Positions 45,311 through 55,500 of a stretch of 64,000 nucleotides of DNA are shown here, one piece after another. The notes below the pieces were generated by a model that saw nothing but the letters and a program-made list of their open reading frames with translations, did not search any database and had not been told where the DNA came from. Each line of letters opens with the position of its first letter. Position 1 is the first letter of the stretch. Made by a program: the position numbers and the translations under genes. This DNA comes from Rhizomonospora bruguierae (GTDB lineage Bacteria; Actinomycetota; Actinomycetes; Mycobacteriales; Micromonosporaceae), in NCBI RefSeq assembly GCF_018397995.1, contig NZ_BBQH01000078.1:1-64000 (forward strand), given 5' to 3'.

Positions 45311-48300
45311 TCAGAACGACGGCCGCGAATGCACTAACTCGTTCGGGCGTATGCGCAGGTCGACGGCCTCCTGCCGGATACGCCGGCCGGCCGCCAGGTC
45401 GCCGGCCGCGTCGTGGGCGTCGGCGAGGGTGTCGATGCCGGTCGCCAGCCAGTGCGGCGAGCCGATCCGCCGCCACATGGCAACCGCCTGCGCGGCCCGC
45501 CGCTGGGCCGCCACCGCCCGCCCCGCGGCCAGTTGGGCCACCGCCAGTCCCCAGAGCGCGCCGGCCTCCCCCCAGGCGTTGCCGAAGTCGCGGTGCACCC
45601 ACAGGCAGCGGGCCAGCAACAGCCGCCCCTCGGCCGGCCGGCCCTGCCGCACGCGCATCTCACCGAGCCAACACGCCGCGTGCGCCGCGCCCACCCGGTC
45701 GCCGAGGCCGTCGCTGATCCGCTTGGCGCGCAGGAAGTACCGGGCGGCGCGTTCGTGCCGGGTCCGGGCCCGCTCCACCTGACCCAGGCAGCGCAGGGCC
45801 TGCGCCTCGCCGGGCAGGTAGCCGGCGGTCCGGCTCAACCGCAGGCACTCGGTGAAACACGCGGCGGCGTCGGCCAGCCGGCCCCGCTCCAGGTGGACCA
45901 CGCCGAGTCCGCTCGTCGCGTACACCAGCCCGTTGACGTTGCTGGTCACCTCGGTCAGCGCCCGGGCGCGGGTGAACTCCGCCCGGGCGGCCTCGTACTC
46001 GCCGCGCAGCCGGTGCAGGTACCCCAGGCCGGCGGCGATGGCCGCCTCGTACTCCGGGTCCTTGACGGTGCCCGCCGCCCGCGCCGCGAGGAAGTGCCGC
46101 ATCGCCTCGGCGTAGCGGTCCTGGATGGTGTCCAGTTCCCCGAGGCCGCGGTGCAGCCACATCGCGGCCCGCCGGTCACCCGCCCGCTCGGCGGCGGCCA
46201 GCGCCCGGGTCTGCATCCACCGCCATTCCGGGAAGTGGTTGCCGACCTGGAAGAAGGCGGTCAGCGACGCGGCCAGGCAGCAGGTCAGGCGCAGCGCACC
46301 GACGGCGAGGCCGTGCTCCACCGCGGCGACCAGAAAGGACCGTGCCCGCTCGAACCAGGCCAGCGGGTCGGCGGTGATCCGGTCGGCCTCCGCCCGGGGC
46401 AGGCTCCAGCGGGCCTGCCGGTGCCGCGACACGCCGAGGAAGTCGGCGGCGAGCCGGCCGTCGGCGCGCTCGCTCAGACTCAGGCAGGCGCCGAGGAGTC
46501 GGTGGACGGCGGCGACGCGGATGTGCTCCGGTTCCGTCCCCGCCTGCTCCTGGGCGTACAGCCGGACGAGGTCGTGGAACCGGTACCGCGTGCCGTCGGG
46601 TGCCGGGCTGTCGGGCTCGCTGACCGGCTCCACCAGGTGGGCGGTCAGCAACTGCTCCAGCAGCCGTTCCGCGGTCAGCAGCGGGGCGTCCAGCAGCGCC
46701 GCGAGTGCCCAGCACGGAAAGTCCCGGCCGCGCAGCAGGCCGAGCCGGTGGAACGCCAACCGGGCCGGCGGGGGAAGGCCGCGGTAGGTCAGCTCGATGC
46801 TGGACCGGACGGCGAGGTCCCCGGCGGCCAGTTCGTCCAACCGCTGCCGGGCGGTCGCCAGCCGGTCCGCCAGCGCGGCCAGCGGCCACTGTGGCCGGGC
46901 CGCCAGCCGGGCGCCGGCGATGCGCAGGGCGAGGGGCAGGTGGCCGCAGAGGGCGGCGACGCGGCCCGCCGCGACCGGGTCGGCGGCTATGCGGGCCGGG
47001 CCGGCCAGCCGGGCGAGCATGGCCACGGCGTCGGTCCCGGGCAGCACGCCGAGCGGGATCCGGTGCGCGTCGATCGCGCCGCCGAGTACCTGCCGGCTGG
47101 TGATGAGGGCGGCGCAGCCCGGCCCGGCCGGCAGCAGCGGCCGGACCTGGTCCGCCGACGCGGCGTCGTCCAGCAGCAGCAGGATCCGTCGCTGAGCCAC
47201 CAGGGACCGGAACAGCGCCGCCGCCTCGGCCTCGTCGCCCGGCACCGCGCCCGGGCGGACGCCGAGCGTGCGCAGCAGCCGGCCGAGCACGTCGACCGGG
47301 CGCAGCGGCTCCAGACCGGGCGAGGCGCCCTGCAGGTTGACGTACAACTGCCCGTCGGGGAAGCGGGCGGCGCCCGCTCGCGCCGCCGCCAGCGCCAGGA
47401 CCGACTTGCCGACGCCGGCCACCCCGTCCACGGCGACCACCACCGGCCCCGGTGACCGGTCGGCGAGCAGCCGTCGCAGCCGGGTCAGCTCGGCCGAGCG
47501 GCCGTAGCAGTGCGCGGGTCCGGCGGGCAGCTGGCGCGGCGGGGTGCCGGCCGCCGGGCCGATGGAGGTCGCCGGCGCGTCGCCGTCCAGGATCCGCTCG
47601 TGCAGCCGGCGCAGTTCCGGCGCCGGCTGCACACCCAGCTCACCGGTGAGCATCGCGCGCAGCTCCTCGTAGGCGGCCAGGGCCTCGCTGACCCGGCCCG
47701 CGCCGCACAGCGCCCGCATTAGCAGCTCCCACAGGTGTTCCCGCAACGGGTTCTCCCGGGCGAGGCTGCCCAGCTCCGTGATCGTGCTCTCCGGCTGGCC
47801 CAGGGCCAGCCGGGCCCGCGCCCAGTGTTCGACGACCGTGAGCCGGCGCTCCTCCAGCCGCGTCGCCTCCGCCCGCAGGGCCGGCCCGCAGGTCACTCCG
47901 TCCAGGGCCCGGCCGTGCCACAGGCGTACCGCCTGTTCCAGCCGGTCGGCGCCGAGCGGTAGCCACCCCGCCCGCAGGGCCTGCTCGCCCTGCTCGACCA
48001 GGCCGTCGAACCGGTCCAGGTCCAGTTCGCCGGGCAGCACGCTGAGCTGGTAGCCGCCGGCGCGCATGGTACGCACCCGGGTGCCGGACTCGTCCGGCGC
48101 CGTCAGTACCCGGCGCAGGTTGGCCAGGTAGAGCCGCAGGTTGGAGCCGGCCGCCCGGGGTGGTTCCCACCAGACCGAATCCACCAGGCGGTCGACGGTC
48201 AGCGCCTGGTTGCGGTGCAGCAGCAGCGCGGTGAGCACGGCGCGCTGTTTCGGCGCGCCCACGTCCAGGCGCTCGCCATCGTGGTAGACGTCCGGCCGGC

Positions 48301-48325
48301 CCAGGATCCGGAACTCCACGTCCAT
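45311..48325 (-). CDS. AfsR-type SARP regulator (BTAD-NB-ARC-TPR)
   Basis: 1004 aa. Residues 1-100: OmpR-like winged helix of SARPs. Residues 100-248: BTAD bacterial activation domain. Residues about 270-560: STAND/NB-ARC ATPase, Walker A GVAGVGKS (301-308), Walker B ILLLLDDAAS. The C-terminal half is TPR-like repeats. AfsR-type regulators control secondary metabolism or other dispensable functions. Its ATG lies 18 bp after the WXG gene on the same strand, so it is apparently the last gene of that operon, which is unusual. The target genes are unknown. Confidence 0.93.
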   Translation of the reverse strand: MDVEFRILGRPDVYHDGERLDVGAPKQRAVLTALLLHRNQALTVDRLVDSVWWEPPRAAGSNLRLYLANLRRVLTAPDESGTRVRTMRAGGYQLSVLPGELDLDRFDGLVEQGEQALRAGWLPLGADRLEQAVRLWHGRALDGVTCGPALRAEATRLEERRLTVVEHWARARLALGQPESTITELGSLARENPLREHLWELLMRALCGAGRVSEALAAYEELRAMLTGELGVQPAPELRRLHERILDGDAPATSIGPAAGTPPRQLPAGPAHCYGRSAELTRLRRLLADRSPGPVVVAVDGVAGVGKSVLALAAARAGAARFPDGQLYVNLQGASPGLEPLRPVDVLGRLLRTLGVRPGAVPGDEAEAAALFRSLVAQRRILLLLDDAASADQVRPLLPAGPGCAALITSRQVLGGAIDAHRIPLGVLPGTDAVAMLARLAGPARIAADPVAAGRVAALCGHLPLALRIAGARLAARPQWPLAALADRLATARQRLDELAAGDLAVRSSIELTYRGLPPPARLAFHRLGLLRGRDFPCWALAALLDAPLLTAERLLEQLLTAHLVEPVSEPDSPAPDGTRYRFHDLVRLYAQEQAGTEPEHIRVAAVHRLLGACLSLSERADGRLAADFLGVSRHRQARWSLPRAEADRITADPLAWFERARSFLVAAVEHGLAVGALRLTCCLAASLTAFFQVGNHFPEWRWMQTRALAAAERAGDRRAAMWLHRGLGELDTIQDRYAEAMRHFLAARAAGTVKDPEYEAAIAAGLGYLHRLRGEYEAARAEFTRARALTEVTSNVNGLVYATSGLGVVHLERGRLADAAACFTECLRLSRTAGYLPGEAQALRCLGQVERARTRHERAARYFLRAKRISDGLGDRVGAAHAACWLGEMRVRQGRPAEGRLLLARCLWVHRDFGNAWGEAGALWGLAVAQLAAGRAVAAQRRAAQAVAMWRRIGSPHWLATGIDTLADAHDAAGDLAAGRRIRQEAVDLRIRPNELVHSRPSF

Positions 48326-48343
48326 CGCCCCCGTGCTGTCGGG

Positions 48344-49276
48344 TTAACCGGCCGGGGGAATGAGGCCGTCGTTCGCGGTCCGGTCGGGGCGCAGGCCCAC
48401 AAGCTGCTGGGGCGGTCGGATCCAGAACTCGGAGGGATGGCCGTCGGCCATCGAGTGCATCGCCCTGAGCGCGCGGATCACGGTCTGCTCCGCCTGGCTG
48501 ATGTCGGTGTGCACCCGGCTGAGGGCCGCGGCCATGTTGCTGAGCACCTCATCGACGGTGTGCCCGCCGAGGCTGGCCGGCTCCTTGCCCGGCTTGACCA
48601 GGCTGGACGCCAGGTATCCGGCGTCCCCGGCCGCCGCGAGGATGCCCAGGAGGACGCCGCCGGTTCCGCCGGAGGCGACGAAGCCGACCGCGGTGGCCAC
48701 CACCCCGGCGGCGATGGTCAGGCCCTCCTTGAACTCCTTGCCGCCGCTGTGGTCGAGCGACTGGAGGCTGGCGATCGTCTTGTCGGCGATGACGTTCACG
48801 TTCTGGTCGACCGCCTCGTACATCGACCGCATGTCCTTGGCGGCGCGGGCCAGCACGCCGGCGATCGACGCCTGGTGCTTGGTGACCTGGTCCCACCCCT
48901 CGGAGTACTTGCGGAACGCGTACGCGGCGTCGCCGGTCCACTTCTCCACGGTGCCGCGGACGGTGTTGATCTTCCCGATCGTGCGCGAGCCGAGGTTGGT
49001 CTCGATGCCGGTCAGGTCGGTTTCGAGGGTGGTGAGTTTGCTCGGATCCGGCTGCGTGAACGGCTGGAACGACTGCGGGATCCAGTCGAGACTGGTCGAG
49101 AAGCTGTTCCAGATCGGGTCACCGGTCTGCACGAAGTCCGGCCAGTTGCTGTGCGCCGACGACTTGGCGTTGCGCTCCTGGGACTTCGTGGCATTGATCC
49201 ACTGCTCGTACTCGCGGACCTTCTTCTCCAGCGCGAGCTCCTGTATCTTCGCGGCTTTCCCCATGAGAGTGGCCAT
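48344..49276 (-). CDS. WXG-type (ESX-like) protein with hydrophobic core
   Basis: 310 aa. WTGDAAYAFRKYSEGWD is a WXG turn followed by a YxxxD/E-like export signal (residues about 115-130), set between long helices, as in type VII secretion substrates or their chaperones. Residues about 190-225 are Gly/Ala-rich and hydrophobic (VATAVGFVASGGTGG), a possible membrane-active segment. No toxin fold is seen in the C terminus. An ATG at 49264 is an alternative start. It sits between a small unknown protein and the SARP gene. No EccC/EccD secretion genes are near. Confidence 0.75.
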   Translation of the reverse strand: MATLMGKAAKIQELALEKKVREYEQWINATKSQERNAKSSAHSNWPDFVQTGDPIWNSFSTSLDWIPQSFQPFTQPDPSKLTTLETDLTGIETNLGSRTIGKINTVRGTVEKWTGDAAYAFRKYSEGWDQVTKHQASIAGVLARAAKDMRSMYEAVDQNVNVIADKTIASLQSLDHSGGKEFKEGLTIAAGVVATAVGFVASGGTGGVLLGILAAAGDAGYLASSLVKPGKEPASLGGHTVDEVLSNMAAALSRVHTDISQAEQTVIRALRAMHSMADGHPSEFWIRPPQQLVGLRPDRTANDGLIPPAG

Positions 49277-49304
49277 GAGCGGTGTACCCCCGAGTGTTGA
49301 CGCG

Positions 49305-49736
49305 TCAGCTGAAGCGGGTCGGCGGCCGGTTCGTCGGCACCGTGGGGTCGGGCGTGGTCGGCGGCTGATCCGGCCCGTGATGGGTGTACGGGTCCTTCGT
49401 CAGCCGCGGATCGGTCTCGTCGGACAGCAACACGGCCAGTTCCCGGGCGGCTTCGGCGTCCTCGATCCGGTAGGCGTTGACGATGTAGCCCAGCGCCCGG
49501 CCGGCGTCGTCCAGACCGTTGGAGGTGCGTCCCAACACCCCTTCCAGTTCCTGGCACAGCGCCGCCCAGTAGCGGTGCACGGGGGACCGGTTCCCGTCCC
49601 CGGTGGTGAACGCGTCGGCCGACCCGTCGGCGCAGCCGCCCGCCGTCTTGTTCTGGTCGCGGTAGTAGGTGGCCAGGTCGGGCAGGTCGACCCTGGCCGC
49701 CTTCAGCAGTTCCTCCAGGTGCACGGCGAGGGTCAT
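49305..49736 (-). CDS. Unknown protein of the WXG operon
   Basis: 143 aa. Mostly helical, with a Pro/Thr-rich C-terminal tail (about 120-143). MTLAVHLEELLKAARVDLPDLATYYRD and DDAGRALGYIVNAYRIEDAEAARE suggest a helical hairpin similar in size to WXG100 partners, though no WXG is present. Its ATG overlaps the upstream stop (ATGA). It could form a dimer with the WXG protein (inference). Confidence 0.65.
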   Translation of the reverse strand: MTLAVHLEELLKAARVDLPDLATYYRDQNKTAGGCADGSADAFTTGDGNRSPVHRYWAALCQELEGVLGRTSNGLDDAGRALGYIVNAYRIEDAEAARELAVLLSDETDPRLTKDPYTHHGPDQPPTTPDPTVPTNRPPTRFS

Positions 49737-50296
49737 CGGTGCGCTCCCATCGCCGGTCGACCGGGCACGTGCGGGCCGACGATCCGCGCGAAGTCCGTGC
49801 CGAAGCAGTCCTGCTTCAACGCCGCCATGCCGCGCGCGTAGGCGCCGACGAAGTCGGCCACGGCGCCTCGCAGTTCCACCGCGAACTCGGGTTCCGGCGT
49901 GGTCGCGATCGCGCCGGTGGCGACGGTGACCGTCCACTCCCGCAGCCCGGTAGCGGTGATGCGCACCAGCCCGCCGGGCGAGGTTCCTTCGACGTACATC
50001 GCGGCGCGGAGCTGGCGGAAGCGGCGCGAGCGCTCGCCCTCGCCGCCGTCGTCCGGTGCCGGCGCGCCGGTGGTGGCGGCCCAGACCTCCCGCGACAGCC
50101 GTTCCCGGCCGACGATGAGCAGCATCGCGACCGCCACCAGTTGCCGTTCGAGGTCCGGCTCGCGGTAGCGACGGTAGGCACCGGTGGCGAACCGGATCGT
50201 GATCGTGGAGCCGCCGACCAGCTCACCGGTGATCCGCTGATCCGGCGACGTCACCCGGACCACGCTGGCGGCGATGCGGTCGGCGTAGCCGGTCAT
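49733..50296 (-). CDS. YbaB/EbfC-like protein heading the WXG operon
   Basis: 187 aa. The first half (VRVTSPDQRITGELVGGSTI, TIRFATGAYRRYREPDLERQLVAVAMLL) resembles the YbaB/EbfC fold that often precedes WXG genes in actinobacterial ESX-like loci. The second half (about 95-187) is unrecognised. No signal peptide. The gene is divergent from the NarL-type regulator with 260 bp between. Confidence 0.6.
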   Translation of the reverse strand: MTGYADRIAASVVRVTSPDQRITGELVGGSTITIRFATGAYRRYREPDLERQLVAVAMLLIVGRERLSREVWAATTGAPAPDDGGEGERSRRFRQLRAAMYVEGTSPGGLVRITATGLREWTVTVATGAIATTPEPEFAVELRGAVADFVGAYARGMAALKQDCFGTDFARIVGPHVPGRPAMGAHR

Positions 50297-50556
50297 CCGC
50301 GGCCCCCGGCGGGCGGCTTCCCACTTTCCGGCCCCCGACCTGCCCGGTCGGGTACGCGCGCAGTCAAACCGTTCCTCCTCGCTTGCCTGACCTTGGCGAG
50401 GTTAGGGCTGTTGGGCGAAATGCGTCATCAGACCTGCGCGTCATTCGCGGTACAACTTCCGCGGTATGCCTGCAACCGGTGTGGTAGCCGCGCCGGGCGT
50501 ATTCGGCATTTTGTCGTTAATCGATACACTCGGTGCCCGACGGAGGGGGCGGTCGC

Positions 50557-51246
50557 GTGTCGGACGGGGTGGCGGTGCGGGCGATCCGGGTGCTCGTGGC
50601 CGACGACCAGTTGCTCATCCGCGCGGGCCTCGCCGCGCTGTTGCGGGCGGCGCCGGGCATCGAGGTCGTCGGCGAGGCGGCCAGCGGAGAGGAGGCGGTC
50701 CGCCTGGCGTGGAGCACCACGCCGGACGTGGTGCTGATGGACATCCGCATGCCCGGCCTCGGCGGTATCGGCGCGACCGAGCGGATTCTCGGCACACCCA
50801 GGCCACCGCGGGTGCTGATCCTGACGACGTTCGACCTGGACGAGTACGTCTACGACGCGTTGCGCGCCGGCGCGCACGGATTCCTGCTCAAGGACACCCC
50901 GCCGGACCGGTTGCTCGCGGCGGTCGCCACCGTCGCGGCCGGCGACATGCTCTTCGCGCCCAGCATCACCCGGCGGCTGATCGAGTCCTACGCCGGCCGG
51001 GCCGGTCGCGCGGGCACCGGACCCGCGGCGGACCTGGGCGGACTGACCACCCGGGAGTGCGAGGTGGTCCGGCTGGTCGGAACGGGACTGTTCAACGGCG
51101 ACATCGCCGACCGGCTGCAGATCTCCGAGGCCACGGTGAAGACGCATCTCAACCGGGCGATGAGCAAGCTGGGCCTGACCAGTCGGGCGCAGGTGGTGGT
51201 GCTGGCCTACGAGACCGGTCTGGTCGTGCCCGGACACGCGGAATGA
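50557..51246 (+). CDS. NarL/LuxR-family response regulator
   Basis: 229 aa from a GTG with GGAGGGGG 7 nt upstream. Receiver domain: DD at 16-17, phospho-acceptor Asp62 (VVLMDIRMPG), KDTPP lysine. C-terminal LuxR helix-turn-helix LTTRECEVVRLVG with ATVKTHLNRAMSKLGL. It overlaps the kinase start by 4 bp. It may control the RHS island downstream or the divergent WXG operon. Confidence 0.95.
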   Translation: MSDGVAVRAIRVLVADDQLLIRAGLAALLRAAPGIEVVGEAASGEEAVRLAWSTTPDVVLMDIRMPGLGGIGATERILGTPRPPRVLILTTFDLDEYVYDALRAGAHGFLLKDTPPDRLLAAVATVAAGDMLFAPSITRRLIESYAGRAGRAGTGPAADLGGLTTRECEVVRLVGTGLFNGDIADRLQISEATVKTHLNRAMSKLGLTSRAQVVVLAYETGLVVPGHAE

Positions 51247-52472
51247 GCGACCGGTCCGCGCGGGTGCCGGGGGAGCGCGGCCGTCTCCTGCGCGGTGTGG
51301 GGCGACGCGGAGGGGATCTTCGCCGCCTGGTCGGCGAGGCCCGGCCGATGGTGGCCGACACCGTCCTGGCCGTCTCCCTGGCCACGGTCAACTGCGTCGC
51401 GGGCAGCGACTTCCAAGCGGCCGGATACCGGCCGTTCGACGCGGTCGCGTACCTGCTGAGCTTCGCGGTGGCGCTGCCGCTGGCGGTCCGCCGCCGGTTC
51501 GCCATGTCCGCGCTGCTGGTATCCAGCGTCGCCTTCACCGGCTACCTGGCGGCGGGCTACCAGCCCTCACTCAACTGGTTCGCCGCGCCGCTGGCGCTCT
51601 ACACCGTGGTGGCGTTGCGACCGCGCCGGGTTGCCGTCGCGGGAGCGGTCGTCGTGGCACTGGTGACCCTCTACAGCGGTTGGCAGGCGCGGGTGTTGCC
51701 GCTCAGCGTCGTCCTCGCCCAGGGTCCGGTGGTCGTCGGCATCGCCTGGCTGTTCGGCAACAGCGCCCGCACGCTCGCCCGGCGCAACGAGCAGTTGGCG
51801 GCGCTGACCGCACGGCTGCGCCGGGAGCAACGGGAGCGGGCCCAACGCGCGGTCACCGAGGAACGCCTGCGCATCGCCCGGGAACTGCACGACGACGTCG
51901 CCCACCACATGTCGGTGGTCTCGGTCCAGGCGGCGCTGGCCCAGTACGTCTTCACCTCCGATCCGGCCACCGCGCAGGCCGCTGTGGGCGCGGTGGCCGA
52001 GGCCGGCCGGCAGGCGCAGGCGGACCTGCGGCACCTGCTGGCCGCGCTGCGCCTCGGATCGGAGGGGCCCGAGGCCCGTGCGCCGACGCCGGGCCTGGAC
52101 CGGCTCGACGAACTGGTCGAGCGCATTCGCGCCGCCGGGCTGCCGGTCGACCTGGTGATCGCCGGCCGGGCGCGGCGGCTGCCGAACCACCTGGACCTGT
52201 GCGTGTACCGGATGATCCAGGAAGCGCTGACCAACGTCCTGCGCCACGCCGGGCCGGCCCGCGCCACCGTGACCCTGGAGTACGAACCCGCGCGGATCCT
52301 CGTCCGGGTGACGGACGACGGCCGCGGCTGCCCCGCGGACCAGGCGGACCCGGTCGGGCACGGGCTGATCGGCATGCGGGAACGGGCGAGGCTGTTCGGC
52401 GGGACGGTCGTCAGCGGGCCCCGACCCGGCGGCGGTTTCGAGGCCGCCATGACGCTCCCTGTGCCGGCGTGA
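51243..52472 (+). CDS. NarL-type sensor histidine kinase
   Basis: 409 aa. Five or so N-terminal membrane helices (residues about 36-170) with little extracellular sequence, a coiled linker, phospho-acceptor His216 in RIARELHDDVAHH, and a HATPase_c end with VTDDGRGC and GLIGMRERARLFGG. Typical intramembrane-sensing kinase of the DesK/LiaS kind. The RHS gene starts 108 bp downstream on the same strand. Confidence 0.95.
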   Translation: MSDRSARVPGERGRLLRGVGRRGGDLRRLVGEARPMVADTVLAVSLATVNCVAGSDFQAAGYRPFDAVAYLLSFAVALPLAVRRRFAMSALLVSSVAFTGYLAAGYQPSLNWFAAPLALYTVVALRPRRVAVAGAVVVALVTLYSGWQARVLPLSVVLAQGPVVVGIAWLFGNSARTLARRNEQLAALTARLRREQRERAQRAVTEERLRIARELHDDVAHHMSVVSVQAALAQYVFTSDPATAQAAVGAVAEAGRQAQADLRHLLAALRLGSEGPEARAPTPGLDRLDELVERIRAAGLPVDLVIAGRARRLPNHLDLCVYRMIQEALTNVLRHAGPARATVTLEYEPARILVRVTDDGRGCPADQADPVGHGLIGMRERARLFGGTVVSGPRPGGGFEAAMTLPVPA

Positions 52473-52580
52473 CCGGGTGGCGAGCCGCCCCCGGGCGGGA
52501 TGTGCGGATTCTGTGCACCGCGGCGGAATACTCTGCCGCGCCGGTGCGCGACGCCGGCATCGAGCCCAGGGGAGGCGCTC

Positions 52581-55500
52581 GTGGACGCTCCGAGAACCCG
52601 GTGGACCGTCGGTCTGATCGTCACGCTGGCGCTGGTTGTCGGCGAGTTGGTGGTGATTCCCGCCGCCCAACGGCCGGCCGCCGCGGCACCCGTACCGGTG
52701 AACCAGGAGGCGTCGGTGCCGGCGCGGGCGCTGCCCGAGGCCCGGCCCGCCGCGGACCCGGAGAACGGCGCACCCGCCGCGCTGCCGGCGGCGGCGTGGC
52801 CGGCGGCGGCGTCGGCCGACGTGGCGTTGACGGCGGACGACCCGGTCCGCGCCGGCCGGTCACCGCTGACCCTGACCCGCGCGCACCGGTCAGCCCCGGA
52901 GCGGGTGCATGTGGACGTGCTCGACCGGTCCGCCGCTGAGCGGTCCGGCGGCGTCGGCATGGCCTTCCGGGTGTCCTCCGGGCCGGTCCGGGTCGACATC
53001 GACTACTCCGGCTTCCGGTACGCCGCGGGCGGCAACTTCGCCGACCGGCTGCGCCTGGTCCGGGTCGACGGCGACGGGTCCCGGGTGCCGGTGGCGGCCA
53101 CCAACGACCTGGCGACCGGTCACCTGTCCGCGGAGGTGACCGGCGGGGACCTCTACACGCTGGTCGCGGCCGCGTCCGGCACCGGCACCGGCACCGGCGA
53201 CTACCGCGCGACCGACCTCAACCCGTCCGGCACGTGGCGGGTGAGCGCGCAGTCCGGCAGCTTCACCGACTCCTACCCGCTGGTGCTGCCGCCATCGGTC
53301 GGCGGCGAGGCGCTCGACCTCGCCCTGTCCTACGACTCCGGCTCGGTCGACGGCCGCACCTCGGCGACCAACAACCAGGCGTCCTGGGTGGGCCTGGGCT
53401 GGGACCTGGGCCTCGGCTTCATCGAGCGCCGGTACAACTCCTGTGTGGACGACGGGGACCCGTACCACGCCGACCTGTGCTGGTCCTCACCGTACGCGGC
53501 GGACGAGGGGGGCGCCGCGTACGTCATCTCGCTGGACGGGATCACCTCGGAGCTGATCCGCACGCCGGACGGCACCTACCGGATGCGCGACGACCAGGGC
53601 TGGAAGATCGAGCACCTGTACTCCGGGCCCAACGACGACAACACCGGCGAGTACTGGATGGTGTCCACACCGGACGGCGACCGGCACACGTTCGGCTACC
53701 GCGGGGACTCGAACTTCACCGTGCCGGTGGTCGGCGACGACGCCGGCGAGCCGTGCCACGGCACCGCGCCGAAGCCGTGCCGGCAGACCTGGCGGTGGGG
53801 GCTGGACAAGATCGTCGACGCGAACGAGAACGTCACGAGCGTGTACTGGACCAAGGAGATCAACAGTTACACCCAGGCCAACGGGGGGTCGACGTACGCG
53901 TACGACCGGGCCGGGTACCTGGACCGCGTCGAGTACGGCGGCGTGGACGGCGAGCACCCGGCCGCGCAGGTCGACTTCACCGCGACGCCGCGCTGCACCC
54001 AGCGGGTGACCAACCCGGCGACCGCGTGCCCCGCCGTCTCCGCCGCCAACGCCTCGTCCTACCCGGACGTTCCAACGGACCTGATCTGCACCGGCGGCAC
54101 CTGCAAGCAGAACTCGCCGGCGTTCTTCCTCACCTCCCGCCTGGAGTCGATCTACACCCGGGTCTGGGACGCCGGCACCCAGAAGTGGCAGGACGTGGCC
54201 CGGTGGACGCCCACCTTCGCGTTCCCGGCCCCGCCGGACGGCACGACCGCGTCGCTGTGGCTCGACTCCATCCAGCAGGCCGGGCTGTGGGGGAACGAGC
54301 CGGTGACCCTGCCGCCCGTCGCGTACGACGGCCAGTTCCTCATGAACCGCGTCGACTGGTCCGAGACCGCGCAGCAACTTCAGATGCGCCGGCTGACCGT
54401 GGTGCGCAACGGCATGGGCGGCGAGACCCGGGTGACGTACGGCCACGGCTCGCCGGCGGTCACCTGCCCCAACGGGGCGAGCACCAGTTGGGCCGACGGC
54501 GTCCAGTGGGACCAGAACCCCTACGAGTGCTTCCGGGTCCGCTTCCGGCCGACCGGCTCCACCACCGAGGTCAAGGGCGTGTTCCACAAGTACGTGGTGA
54601 CCAAGGTGGACGACGTCGACCTGATTGGCGGCTCGCCCACGATGACCACGGCATACGCCTACGGCGTCAACCAGCTGGCGCCCCGGCCGGCCTGGCACCG
54701 CGACGACGACCTGCTGACCCCCGCCGCGAAACAGGACTGGACCGAGTGGCGCGGCTACGACACGGTCCGCACCACCGAGGGCACCGGCGGCGCGGACCGG
54801 CAGACCATCACCGACACCCGGTTCTTCCGCGGCATGAACGGCGACCTGCTCGGCTCCGGCGACGCCAAGACGGTGACCGTGGTCGACTACGCGGGTAAGA
54901 CCTGGCCCGACAACCCGCAACTGGCGGGGCGGGTGCTCCAGACCCAGAGCTACCGCAGGAACGGCGACGGCACGCTGACCGAGCTGGAGTCCCAGCGGAA
55001 CACCTACTGGGACTCCGGCCTGATCGCCGACGGGCCGGGCAGCCACGACGTGCGGATGGTCCGGCCGGAGTACACCTACTCCCGGGACCGGCGCGGCGAC
55101 GGCACCTGGCGGGAGACCTCCGAGCGCCTCGACGGCTACACCGTGGCCAACGGCGGCCTGGCCACCCGTGAGGTCGACTTCGGTGAGACCGGGGTCGACG
55201 ACTCGACCTGCACACAGACCACGTACGCGCAGAACACCTCGGGCGGCAACTGGTTCCTGGTGACCGTGGAGAGCACCGAGACGCACTCCGGCGATCCCGA
55301 CCCGGCGAGCACCCGATGCCCCGGCCCGATCGTCGAGCGCACCGTCGAGCTGTACGACGGCTCGCCCGGCCCTGGTTCCGGCGTCAACGTGCCGACCGAC
55401 GGGAACGTCACCGAGGAGCGCACGTACACCAGCGCCAACACCTACAGCACCGTGCGGCGCACCTATGACAAGTACGGTCGCCAGACCGGCGAAACCACCG

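Noticed and set aside
45413-47455. 680-aa plus-strand frame inside the SARP gene
   Set aside because: Antisense to BTAD/NB-ARC/TPR coding sequence; no motif.
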